Notes under the pieces: generated by a model
What the model saw: only the letters and a program-made list of their open reading frames with translations
What the model was told of the DNA's origin: nothing
Database searches by the model: none
Made by a program: the position numbers and the translations under genes
Assembly (NCBI GenBank): GCA_958295955.1
Contig: OY282420.1
Coordinates: forward strand, 1,316,435 to 1,380,434
Source of the DNA: an uncultured Bryobacterales bacterium
Lineage (GTDB): Bacteria; Acidobacteriota; Terriglobia; Bryobacterales; UBA6623
Length of the DNA stretch: 64,000 nt
Reading direction: 5' to 3'
Part shown: piece by piece, positions 44,822-52,933 of the stretch
How the letters are laid out: each line of letters opens with the position of its first letter
How positions within the stretch are numbered: the first letter of the stretch is position 1

Positions 44822-46341
44822 ACCGAGACCGCCGGCGCGCGCAACGCCTTGCGCCTGCCTTCCGTTTTCCAGCGGGAGGGCGCCGCGACGTTTGTCTCCG
44901 CCGGTTTCGCCGAATCCCGGCGGTCGGCCGTCATTGCGGCAAGCACCGCCGCGGCCTCGGCAGGCCGGAGCTCCGCTGTGGACTTCTCGGGCCGAGCGGC
45001 CATCCAGCGGGCGATGAAGCCCGTATCGATATCGCCGCGGACGAATGCCCGGTCGTTGAGCGCCTCGCGGAAAAAACCCAGCGTCGTGCGGATGCCGCCG
45101 ATGCGGTACTCGCCGAGGGCCGAGAGCAGCTTGGCGATCACCTCCTCGCGGGTTGCGGCCCAGGCCGCCAACTTGGCTATCAGCGGATCGTACTCGAGCG
45201 GAACTTGCCAACCTTCGTACGCGCCCGAATCGAGCCGAATGCCGGGGCCGGCCGGCTCTTGAAGGGCGGTAATCCTGCCCGGCGCGGGCATAAACCCGGC
45301 GTCGGGGTCTTCGGCATAGACACGGCACTCCATGGCGTGCCCGCGCGGGTCGATGTCTCGCTGCGCATAGCGAAGCTTCTCGCCGGCCGCTATCTCGATT
45401 TGCTCGCGAACCAAGTCGATGCCGGTGACGAGTTCCGTGACCGGATGCTCGACCTGCAGCCGCGTATTCATCTCCAGAAAGTAGAAATTGCAGTCGGCAT
45501 CCATCAGAAACTCGACGGTCCCCGCGTTGGCGTATCCGCAGGCACGCGCGGCTTTTATGGCCGCTGCGCACAAGACCGGGCGCACTGCCGGATTCGCCTC
45601 GACCAGCGGCGACGGAGTCTCTTCAATCACTTTTTGGTGGCGTCGTTGCAGGCTGCATTCGCGTTCGCCCAGGTGGATCGCGTTCCCGTGCTCGTCGGCC
45701 AGAATCTGCACCTCGACATGCCGCGGCCTGACGATTGCCTTTTCGACATAGACGGCTTCGTCGCCGAATGCCTGCCGCGCCTCGGCTTTCGCCTGTTCGA
45801 GCGCGGCCGGCAACGCTTCCCTGCCCGCGACCAGGCGCATGCCCTTACCGCCGCCGCCGGCCGCGGCCTTGAGCATCACCGGGTAGCCGACAGCGGCGGC
45901 CGCCGCCAGCGCCTCGGAGGGACCGCTCACGGCCGATGCCGTGCCGGGCACGACGGGCACGCCCGCGGCCCGCATCGCCTCGCGGGCCTCGGTCTTCGAA
46001 CCCATGCGGCGAATCGCGCGCGCCCCCGGCCCAATGAACTTGATCCGTGCTTCCGCGCATGCTGCGGCGAAGTCGGCATTCTCGCTCAAAAAGCCATAGC
46101 CCGGGTGAACAGCGCCGGCGCCGGCGGTCTTGGCAATCTCAAGGATGCGCTCGATACAAAGGTAGCTTTCGCTTGCCGCGGCAGTACCGGCGCGGTACGC
46201 TTCATCCGCCATCTGGACATGAAGCGCCTTGCGGTCGACATCCGAATAGACCGCGACCGTGCGTATTCCCATTTCGCGGCAGGTGCGGATCACCCGAACG
46301 GCGATTTCTCCGCGATTCGCAATGAGGATTTTTCGGAACAC
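44818..46341 (-). CDS. accC: biotin carboxylase subunit
   Basis: 507 aa. FRKILIANRGEIAVRVIR opens the biotin carboxylase domain; AAGGGGKGMRL is the ATP-grasp glycine loop; GERECSLQRRHQKVIEE and FLEMNTRLQVEHPVTE contain catalytic and metal-binding residues; GGIRTTLGFF closes the core. About 45 extra C-terminal residues are low in complexity. It carboxylates biotin on the downstream carrier. No carboxyltransferase gene is near, so the acyl-CoA substrate (acetyl, propionyl or methylcrotonyl) is open. Start GTG at 46341. Confidence 0.93.
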   Translation of the reverse strand: MFRKILIANRGEIAVRVIRTCREMGIRTVAVYSDVDRKALHVQMADEAYRAGTAAASESYLCIERILEIAKTAGAGAVHPGYGFLSENADFAAACAEARIKFIGPGARAIRRMGSKTEAREAMRAAGVPVVPGTASAVSGPSEALAAAAAVGYPVMLKAAAGGGGKGMRLVAGREALPAALEQAKAEARQAFGDEAVYVEKAIVRPRHVEVQILADEHGNAIHLGERECSLQRRHQKVIEETPSPLVEANPAVRPVLCAAAIKAARACGYANAGTVEFLMDADCNFYFLEMNTRLQVEHPVTELVTGIDLVREQIEIAAGEKLRYAQRDIDPRGHAMECRVYAEDPDAGFMPAPGRITALQEPAGPGIRLDSGAYEGWQVPLEYDPLIAKLAAWAATREEVIAKLLSALGEYRIGGIRTTLGFFREALNDRAFVRGDIDTGFIARWMAARPEKSTAELRPAEAAAVLAAMTADRRDSAKPAETNVAAPSRWKTEGRRKALRAPAVSV

Positions 46342-46354
46342 GCGATAAGAGGCG

Positions 46355-46360
46355 ATTGTA
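46355..46360 (-). promoter_or_regulatory. -10-like box for accC
   Basis: TACAAT on the minus strand, preceded by GC, ends 13 nt before the GTG at 46341, leaving an mRNA leader of only about 6 nt. Confidence 0.4.
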
Positions 46361-46391
46361 GCAACCGCGCAACAACCGGCAAGAACCGCGC

Positions 46392-46397
46392 TATGCT
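46392..46397 (+). promoter_or_regulatory. -10-like box for the M20 peptidase
   Basis: TATGCT preceded by GC ends 9 nt before the ATG at 46407. Back to back with the accC box in a 65-bp gap. Confidence 0.4.
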
Positions 46398-46406
46398 CGA
46401 AACGAT

Positions 46407-47795
46407 ATGATTCGCGCGACTCTGCTCACGCTCGTTGCCGCGGCGCTTTTCGCCGCGCCGCAGCCGGACTGGCCGGCGGCAAGACAAGAGGCGCTCGATA
46501 CGCTGGGCGACCTCGTCAAACTCGACACTTCGCAGCCGGAAGGCAACGAGATCCGCGCCGCGAAATATCTCAAGGCCAAGTTGGACGCGGAGGGCATCGC
46601 CTCTGCAATCGTCGAAGCGAAACCCGGTCGGGCGAGCCTGATCGCGCGCGTCAAGGGGAACGGCTCGAAGCGTCCTCTGCTCTTGCTCGGACACCTCGAT
46701 GTCGTCGCCGTCGAGCGCAGCGAGTGGTCGTTCGATCCCTTCGGCGGAGTCGTCGAGGACGGCATCCTGTACGCGCGCGGCAGCGGCGACGACAAAGGCG
46801 TGGTGGCCGGATCGTTCCAGACGCTCTTAATGCTCCACCGCCTGCAAGTTCCGCTTGCCCGCGACGTGATCTTTCTGGGCGTCGCGGACGAGGAAGCCGG
46901 CGGACTCGAAGGCATCACTTACCTGCTCGACAACCACCGGGAAAAAATCGAAGCCGAGTTCGCCATCAACGAAGCCGGCAAGGGCGTTTTCGACCGCAGC
47001 GCCAACTACACGCGATTCGAAATCCAGACCGCCGAGAAAACTCCGCGGCGGGTCGATCTCAAAGCCGCCGGAACGTCCGGGCACGGCTCGATTCCGCTGA
47101 AAGACAACCCGGTCGGCTCATTGGCGCGCGCAGTAGGGCGGTTGTTCGACCACGAGATGCCGCCGCGCCTGAACGAAACCACCCGGGAATACTTCCGCCG
47201 CCTCGCGGAGATATCCCCGCCCGAGCGGGCCGAGGTTTTCCGCGCAATTCTCGCGCCCAACCCAACCCCCGAGGACTACGAACGCCTGCGCGGCCTTTCC
47301 CCCGTGTACCACTCCATGGTGCGAACCTCCATCGTGCCGACGATCTTCCGCGGCGGCTATCTGAAGAACGTGATCCCTGCGGAAGCCGAGGCCACCATCG
47401 ACATCCGAGCGTTGCCCGACGAAGACCCCGAGCGCATGTTCTCGCTGCTGAAGCGCATCATGAACGAGCCGACGGTCGATCTCACGCCGCACCCGCAGAC
47501 GCGGCCGTCACACGAGCCTTCCTCGCTGGAAACGGACGTATTCCGGGCATTCGAGAAAGTTCTCGAGAAAATGCATCCGGGCGTTCCGGTGCTCCCGACC
47601 ATGTCCACCGGGGCGACCGATTCCGCGCAGCTTCGCGCGGCCGGAATCGCCAGTTACGGTTTCGGCCCCGCCAAGCCCGCATGGGACCTGGCCGGCGGCA
47701 TCCACGGCAAGGACGAGTACCTGTACGTCAAGCCCTTCCAGGACTACGTTGAAATTCTCTGGAACGTCGTCCTCGAAATCGCCGCCGACCGCTAA
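46407..47795 (+). CDS. secreted M20-family metallopeptidase
   Basis: 462 aa. Signal peptide residues 1-17. Zinc-site motifs LLLLGHLDVVA, GILYARGSGDDKG and VADEEAGGLEG (catalytic Glu pair), plus the dimerisation domain after AAGTSGHGSIPLKDNP, and a distal His in GGIHGKDEYL. M20 enzymes hydrolyse dipeptides or N-acyl amino acids. The signal peptide points to a periplasmic di- or tripeptidase. Ends in a CTAA overlap with hemH. Confidence 0.9.
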   Translation: MIRATLLTLVAAALFAAPQPDWPAARQEALDTLGDLVKLDTSQPEGNEIRAAKYLKAKLDAEGIASAIVEAKPGRASLIARVKGNGSKRPLLLLGHLDVVAVERSEWSFDPFGGVVEDGILYARGSGDDKGVVAGSFQTLLMLHRLQVPLARDVIFLGVADEEAGGLEGITYLLDNHREKIEAEFAINEAGKGVFDRSANYTRFEIQTAEKTPRRVDLKAAGTSGHGSIPLKDNPVGSLARAVGRLFDHEMPPRLNETTREYFRRLAEISPPERAEVFRAILAPNPTPEDYERLRGLSPVYHSMVRTSIVPTIFRGGYLKNVIPAEAEATIDIRALPDEDPERMFSLLKRIMNEPTVDLTPHPQTRPSHEPSSLETDVFRAFEKVLEKMHPGVPVLPTMSTGATDSAQLRAAGIASYGFGPAKPAWDLAGGIHGKDEYLYVKPFQDYVEILWNVVLEIAADR

Positions 47796-48784
47796 ACTTC
47801 GCAACGTAGCGCCCGCAGCGCCCGATCCGCCAGCGCAGCGATAAATCCGGGCGAGTCGTTCAACCCGGCCATAGTCTCAAAGTGCCGGATTCCCCAGCTT
47901 CGCGCGGCGCGGCGCGCTTCGATGTCGATCTCGCTGAGCGTTTCGATGTGGTCGGAAACGAAAGCAATCGGAATCACGAGCGCCGCTTGCTCTCCTCCGC
48001 GCCCCAGGCTTTCCAGAGTCGGCAGAAGAGCCGGCTGCAGCCAGCGCTCCGGGCCGACCTTGCTCTGATAGCAGAGCGTATGCGGCAGCCCGAAGCCGCC
48101 CGTTTCGACCACGAGCCGGACCGTCTCCTCGATTTGCCGCCGATAGGGGTCGCCGTTCTCAATCAGCCTGACCGGCAGGCCGTGCGCGCTGAAAACCAGA
48201 TGCGGCCGCGAATCGGCGGGGAAGCGCGCGAGCGCCTGCCGCAGGCGGCCCACTACGGAATCGACGTAAAGCGGCGCATCGAAGTAGGAATCGACGGCAA
48301 CGGCCGGCAAGTCGAGCGCCGCCTCGGCCGCGCAGCGCCGCCATTCGCGCAGCGAGCTTCCGGTCGTGACCGCGGAATACTGCGGATAAAGCGGCAACAA
48401 CACGAGCCGCCCGCATTGCGCTTGGCGTACCGCTTCGACGGCGTCGGCGCTCGACGGCTTCCAGTAGCGCATGGCGACAAAAACCCGCGCGTCGATGCTT
48501 TCCCGAAGCTTCTTTTCCAGCTTTGAAGCCTGCCGCGCGGTATGCTCCCCGAGCGGTGACTTGCCGCCGATCTCGATGTAGTTCCTTCGTGCTTTGGGGG
48601 CGCGGAACTTGGCGGCCGCCCGCGCCAGGAGCGGGCGCGCCACGCCGGCCAGCGGGAAGTCGAAGATGTTCGGGTCATTGAAGAGATTGCGCAGAAACGG
48701 CTCAACGGCGTCGAGCGAGTCCGGGCCGCCAAGTTGAAAAAGGACAACTCCGATGCGTTCGCCGCGGTTTCCTCTGCCGGCCAT
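47792..48784 (-). CDS. hemH: ferrochelatase
   Basis: 330 aa. GVVLFQLGGPDSLDAVEPFL near the N-terminus, LPLYPQYSAVTTGSS, LVFSAHGLPVRLIENGDPY with the catalytic His, CYQSKVGPERWLQP, and PIAFVSDHIETLSEIDIE with the conserved acidic metal path. It inserts Fe(II) into protoporphyrin (or coproporphyrin) in heme synthesis. Starts ATG at 48784, 32 nt after the moaA stop. Confidence 0.95.
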   Translation of the reverse strand: MAGRGNRGERIGVVLFQLGGPDSLDAVEPFLRNLFNDPNIFDFPLAGVARPLLARAAAKFRAPKARRNYIEIGGKSPLGEHTARQASKLEKKLRESIDARVFVAMRYWKPSSADAVEAVRQAQCGRLVLLPLYPQYSAVTTGSSLREWRRCAAEAALDLPAVAVDSYFDAPLYVDSVVGRLRQALARFPADSRPHLVFSAHGLPVRLIENGDPYRRQIEETVRLVVETGGFGLPHTLCYQSKVGPERWLQPALLPTLESLGRGGEQAALVIPIAFVSDHIETLSEIDIEARRAARSWGIRHFETMAGLNDSPGFIAALADRALRALRCEV

Positions 48785-48816
48785 GCGCAATCCCGATTGT
48801 GCAGGGTTCCCGGCCG

Positions 48817-49830
48817 CTAACCGCCCAGACTGATCATTTCGATTTTCTTGACCGCGCCGGGCCGGTAGCCCTGCGGCGATGCGATGGCGGCAAGACGCTG
48901 CTCGGAGTAGCGATCGTCGCGGGCATTCCAGACCGCAACGACAAAGCTGCGAATCTCGCCGTCGCTCGCGCCCGCCCGCAGCAGCGATTTCAAGTTGTGG
49001 CCGCGCGTCGAAAACAGACAGGTGACCAGCCGGCCGTCGGCGGTGATGCGAGCGCGCGTGCAAGCTCCGCAAAAAGGCTCGGTAACGGAGGCGATCACGC
49101 CGACAGTACCGCCGCCGTCGGTGAACGCATAGTCCATCGAGGGCGCGCTGCCACGTTCCCGCCGGACAGGCTCTATCGCCTGCGCCGAGGCGATTTTCGC
49201 CAGTATCTCCGTTTTCGGAACGAGCTTCTCTGAAGTCCAGCGATTGGCGTTGCCCACGTCCATGTATTCGATGAATCGAAGTTCGCAGCCTGCGGCGCGC
49301 GCGAACGCGACCAGATCGGGGATTTCACGCTCATTGACCCCACGCTCGATCACGGCGTTCAGCTTGATCGGAGCGAAACCCGCCTGCCGCGCCGCGGCGA
49401 TGCCTTCAAGCACCGGCTGCAACTCGGCGCGCTGGGTCATTTGGGCGAACGTTTCCGGGTTTACGGAGTCGATGCTGATCGTAACGCGGTTGACCCCGGC
49501 GGCCCGCAGCGCAACGGCGCGGCCGGCAAGCAACGCGCCGTTGGTGGTGAGACAGATATCCTCGATGCCTTCGATCCCGGCCAGCAGCGCCGCCAGGCGA
49601 TCGAGGTCCTGGCGAACAAGCGGCTCCCCTCCGGTCAGGCGCAGCTTGCTGACACCCAACCCTGCGAAAATCCGCGCCAAACGCGCGATTTCTTCGTAGT
49701 TAAGGATTTCATCTCGAGCGATCCAGTCGTACTCGTCGAGAGGCATGCAGTACGTGCAGCGGAAGTTGCAGCGGTCGGTGACCGAGATGCGCAGGTCTTC
49801 GAGCGGCCGCTGCAAGCGATCGACGGGCAC
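48817..49830 (-). CDS. moaA: GTP 3',8-cyclase (molybdenum cofactor synthesis)
   Basis: 337 aa. Radical-SAM cluster motif in TDRCNFRCTYCMPLDEYDW (Cys-x3-Cys-x2-Cys), SKLRLTGGEPLVR for SAM binding, and the second cluster in EPFCGACTRARITADG ... LVTCLF. The C-terminal Gly-Gly (ISLGG) is the MoaA tail needed for activity. It rearranges GTP in the first step of molybdopterin synthesis. GTG at 49830 is chosen: a TACAAT box ends 7 nt upstream, while upstream codons lie inside the preceding gap and gene end. Confidence 0.95.
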   Translation of the reverse strand: MPVDRLQRPLEDLRISVTDRCNFRCTYCMPLDEYDWIARDEILNYEEIARLARIFAGLGVSKLRLTGGEPLVRQDLDRLAALLAGIEGIEDICLTTNGALLAGRAVALRAAGVNRVTISIDSVNPETFAQMTQRAELQPVLEGIAAARQAGFAPIKLNAVIERGVNEREIPDLVAFARAAGCELRFIEYMDVGNANRWTSEKLVPKTEILAKIASAQAIEPVRRERGSAPSMDYAFTDGGGTVGVIASVTEPFCGACTRARITADGRLVTCLFSTRGHNLKSLLRAGASDGEIRSFVVAVWNARDDRYSEQRLAAIASPQGYRPGAVKKIEMISLGG

Positions 49831-49837
49831 AGCGTTT

Positions 49838-49843
49838 ATTGTA
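49838..49843 (-). promoter_or_regulatory. -10-like box for moaA
   Basis: TACAAT preceded by GC, ending 7 nt before the GTG start at 49830; predicts a leaderless moaA mRNA starting just downstream of the epimerase stop. Confidence 0.45.
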
Positions 49844-49856
49844 GCTTTGGGTCCGC

Positions 49857-50831
49857 CTACCGGGTCTCGATCCCGCGGGCCCATTGCCGGTTCCGGAGAT
49901 ACCAGTCGACGGTATTGCGGATGCCTTGCCGCAGCGGCGTTCGCGGCCGCCAGTCGAGTAACTCCCGCGCTTTCGAGATGTCGGCCCAGCTAGCCGGCAC
50001 ATCGGCGCGGTGCATGGGCTCGCGGCGCACGTCGGCCGACTTGCCAAGCGCCTGCTCGATCATGCCGAGAGCATCGTTGAGCGCAACCGGCGCGTCGGAG
50101 CCGAGATTGATCGTTTCGTACCCGAGCGGCTTCAGTCCCGCGACGGTTCCGCGGGCTATGTCTTCGACATAGGTAAAATCCCTCGATTGCAAGCCGTCGC
50201 CATAGAGCAGCACCGGCCGTCCCTCTGCGACCCATTGAATGAAGCGGAACAAGCTCATATCCGGCCGCCCCGCCGGGCCGTAAACCGTGAAGTAACGATA
50301 AACCGTAACGTCGATGCCGTAAAGGTAGTGGTGCGTGTAGCACATCGCCTCGGCGGCTTTCTTCGACGCGGCATAGGGCGAAAGCGGACGGCTCGTGTCG
50401 GCGTCTTCTGAAAACGGCCGCGGATTGTGGGCGCCGTACAGGCTTGAAGTCGATGCCAACAGAAACTTGGGAACCCCACGATCTCTGCACAACTCCAGCA
50501 GATTGAGCGCGCCCGTCGTATTCACGCGGACATGGGACCAGGGGTCGGCAACGCTTTGGCGAACGCCGGAGCGCGCGGCGAGGTTGAGCACGGCGGCGAA
50601 CCGGTTCGCCGCAAAGAGCTTCGCAACTGCATCGCGGTCTTCGATATCCGCCTCGATAAAGCGGAACCCGTCCCGCCCTTGAAGCTGCTCTAACCGCCAA
50701 CGCTTCAGCCGCGGATCGTAGGCATGGTCGAGATTATCGACGCCGACCACTTCATCGCCGCGGTCCAACAGCAATCCCGCCACGCGCGATGCAATGAAGC
50801 CGGCGGCTCCGGTCAGAAGGTATTCAGCCAT
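49857..50831 (-). CDS. NAD-dependent nucleotide-sugar epimerase, UDP-glucuronate 4-epimerase-like
   Basis: 324-aa extended short-chain dehydrogenase. The N-terminal Rossmann motif is TGAAGFIASRV; catalytic Tyr/Lys occur in PYAASKKAAEA, and STSSLYGA supplies the Ser. TVYGPAGRPDMSLFRF is typical for UDP-glucuronate 4-epimerases, which would suit the upstream nucleotide-sugar dehydrogenase. The product likely feeds capsule or exopolysaccharide synthesis. Confidence 0.88.
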   Translation of the reverse strand: MAEYLLTGAAGFIASRVAGLLLDRGDEVVGVDNLDHAYDPRLKRWRLEQLQGRDGFRFIEADIEDRDAVAKLFAANRFAAVLNLAARSGVRQSVADPWSHVRVNTTGALNLLELCRDRGVPKFLLASTSSLYGAHNPRPFSEDADTSRPLSPYAASKKAAEAMCYTHHYLYGIDVTVYRYFTVYGPAGRPDMSLFRFIQWVAEGRPVLLYGDGLQSRDFTYVEDIARGTVAGLKPLGYETINLGSDAPVALNDALGMIEQALGKSADVRREPMHRADVPASWADISKARELLDWRPRTPLRQGIRNTVDWYLRNRQWARGIETR

Positions 50832-50852
50832 GGGGGGTTCAGGAAACGCTCA

Positions 50853-52157
50853 TCATAAGCGCACGATCCGTTCATCTTCGACGCCCCTGAGCGCATTGCG
50901 GGTATCGACGACGAGTTGAGCCGCCTTGGCCATCGCTGCATAATCGACTCCGTCATGGTCGGTGACAATGACGCAGCAGTCCGCCGCGCCGGCCGCGTCC
51001 TGCAACGACTGCCGCTCGAGCGCCGCGCCCTCGACCGCGAGCGCATCGACATGAGGGTCGCTGAACGAAAGCTCCGCGCCCAACTCCCGTAGGAGCGCCG
51101 CAATATCGACCGCCGGCGATTCCCGCACATCCGACACATTCTTCTTGTAGGCCACTCCGACCAGGTGAATCCGCGATCCCCGCACGGCCTTGCCGCGGTC
51201 GTTGAGCGCATCCTGTATCTTCCTCACCACATGCCGCGGCATCGAGCCGTTGATTTCCGAAGCGAGCTGAATGAACCGGGATTCCACGCCGACCTGCTTT
51301 GTCTTCCACGCCAGGTAGTGCGGATCCAGGGGAATGCAGTGCCCTCCCAGTCCGGGTCCGGGGTAGAACGGCATAAATCCGAAGGGCTTCGTCGCCGCCG
51401 CTTCGATCACCTCCCAAACGTCGATGCCCATGCGGTCGCACATCAGCGCCACCTCGTTCGCCAAGCCGATGTTAATCATGCGGAAAGTGTTCTCCAGCAG
51501 CTTGACCATCTCCGCGGTCCGCGTCGAGCCGACCGGCACAACCTCGCGCATCACTTGCGAATAGAAAGCGGTTCCCAATGCGCAGCAGGCAGCGGTGACG
51601 CCGCCGATGACCTTGGGGATTTCACGCGCGCCGTAGGCGGAGTTGGCCGGGTCCACCCGCTCGGGCGAAAAGCAGAGGAAAAAATCTTTGCCGACAGCGA
51701 GTCCGGAGCTCTCGAGAAGCGGCAAGACCGCCTCTTCGGTGGCGCCCGGATAGGTCGTGGATTCCAGAATAATCAGCATTCCGGAATGCATCCGTTGCGC
51801 CAGCGATTCCACGGCTTCGAAGACGTGGATCAGGTTCGGATCCCGCGTCTTGCGCAACAGAGTCGGGACGCAGATGCTGACGGCGTCGCAGCCGCGAAGC
51901 GCCTCGCTGTTCGTCGTAGCCGACAGCCTGCCTTCGCTGACGAGGCGGCCGAGCAGGCGCCTGTCCACGTCGGCGATATAGCACTCGCCGGAGGCGACGG
52001 CCTTGACTCTGGCCGCATCAGAGTCCACGCCCGTGACGCGAAAGCCCGCACGGCCCAATTCGACGGCAAGCGGCAACCCGACATAGCCAAGTCCGACAAC
52101 CGCGGCGCGCGCCTCGCGCCTGTTGAGCTTTCCGGCCAGATGCTCGGCAATCGTCAT
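50853..52157 (-). CDS. nucleotide-sugar 6-dehydrogenase (UDP-GlcNAc/UDP-Glc dehydrogenase family)
   Basis: 434 aa. NAD-binding VVGLGYVGLPLAVELG at the N-terminus; ESTTYPGATEE; the substrate-binding SPERVDPAN; catalytic Cys in GPGLGGHCIPLDPHYLAWK (about residue 270); and a C-terminal domain with GVAYKKNVSDVRESPA. The WbpA/VipA-like branch seems closest, oxidising UDP-GlcNAc to the uronic acid. MTIAEHLAG at 52157 is the likely start. It lies 21 nt upstream of the epimerase gene. Confidence 0.9.
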   Translation of the reverse strand: MTIAEHLAGKLNRREARAAVVGLGYVGLPLAVELGRAGFRVTGVDSDAARVKAVASGECYIADVDRRLLGRLVSEGRLSATTNSEALRGCDAVSICVPTLLRKTRDPNLIHVFEAVESLAQRMHSGMLIILESTTYPGATEEAVLPLLESSGLAVGKDFFLCFSPERVDPANSAYGAREIPKVIGGVTAACCALGTAFYSQVMREVVPVGSTRTAEMVKLLENTFRMINIGLANEVALMCDRMGIDVWEVIEAAATKPFGFMPFYPGPGLGGHCIPLDPHYLAWKTKQVGVESRFIQLASEINGSMPRHVVRKIQDALNDRGKAVRGSRIHLVGVAYKKNVSDVRESPAVDIAALLRELGAELSFSDPHVDALAVEGAALERQSLQDAAGAADCCVIVTDHDGVDYAAMAKAAQLVVDTRNALRGVEDERIVRL

Positions 52158-52271
52158 TCCGCGTGTTCGCTGCACTCTCCGGCCGGTCTGCCGCAGGAAT
52201 CGTCAGGCGCGGTCGAAGCCGCCGCGGCCGTTACGGAAAAGGTTTGCAAGCAGCGTATCGTCCCCCGGCGC

Positions 52272-52739
52272 CTATTGAATCGGCTGATCGTTTTCGGTCG
52301 CCGGCTGGTTTCCGTAATGCTGCCGCACCACCGTGGAGTGGTCGGTAAAAAACGTTCGCGATCCCGTGACTTCAAACGCCTGCGGGTCGGCATTGACGGT
52401 ATATCCGGCCGGCGTGCCGACCATCGTATAGACGTAACCCTGGTGCAGACCCGCGGCCAGGCTTTCGGGAATCAGATCGGCGGCCGAGGGCGAAGACGAA
52501 GTGCTGCCGGGCGGAGGCCCCAACTCGGAAAGCGTGGCGGCGTAGCGGCTGTAAGTCGAGAAATACTGCACCTGGGCCGTATTGATCGTCTGGCAGGCAC
52601 GAATCGCGGCGAGCTCGTAAGCCGATCTGCGCGCCGAGCCCAGCTTCGGAATGGCAATCGCCGCCAGGATCAAAATGATGGCGATCACAATCAGCAACTC
52701 GATCAGCGAAAAGCCCCGCCGCTTCCTGTGTTCTTCCAT
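52272..52739 (-). CDS. type IV pilin-like prepilin
   Basis: 155 aa. A short basic leader MEEHRKRRG is cut after Gly9 by prepilin peptidase, leaving FSLIELLIVIAIILILAAIA with Glu5 of the mature protein. The rest is a small globular pilin head. This is the standard type IVa pilin or type II secretion pseudopilin N-terminus. Only one Cys is visible, so a C-terminal disulfide loop is absent. No pilus assembly genes are adjacent. Confidence 0.88.
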   Translation of the reverse strand: MEEHRKRRGFSLIELLIVIAIILILAAIAIPKLGSARRSAYELAAIRACQTINTAQVQYFSTYSRYAATLSELGPPPGSTSSSPSAADLIPESLAAGLHQGYVYTMVGTPAGYTVNADPQAFEVTGSRTFFTDHSTVVRQHYGNQPATENDQPIQ

Positions 52740-52933
52740 GCCGCACCGTCCTTCCGCAGAGCCAGTCTTCATTGTAAAGCCGATTCGCCGGACATGCCGT
52801 CCTTTAGGTTTTGACGCGCGAACAGCCCGGAGCGTTCAAAAATCCTGACGGGGAGCGCCCCGATTGCAGCCTATTCCGACAAGGGACCGATCGGGAACGC
52901 TCACTGAATACGGTTATGATAGGGGGCACTCCC

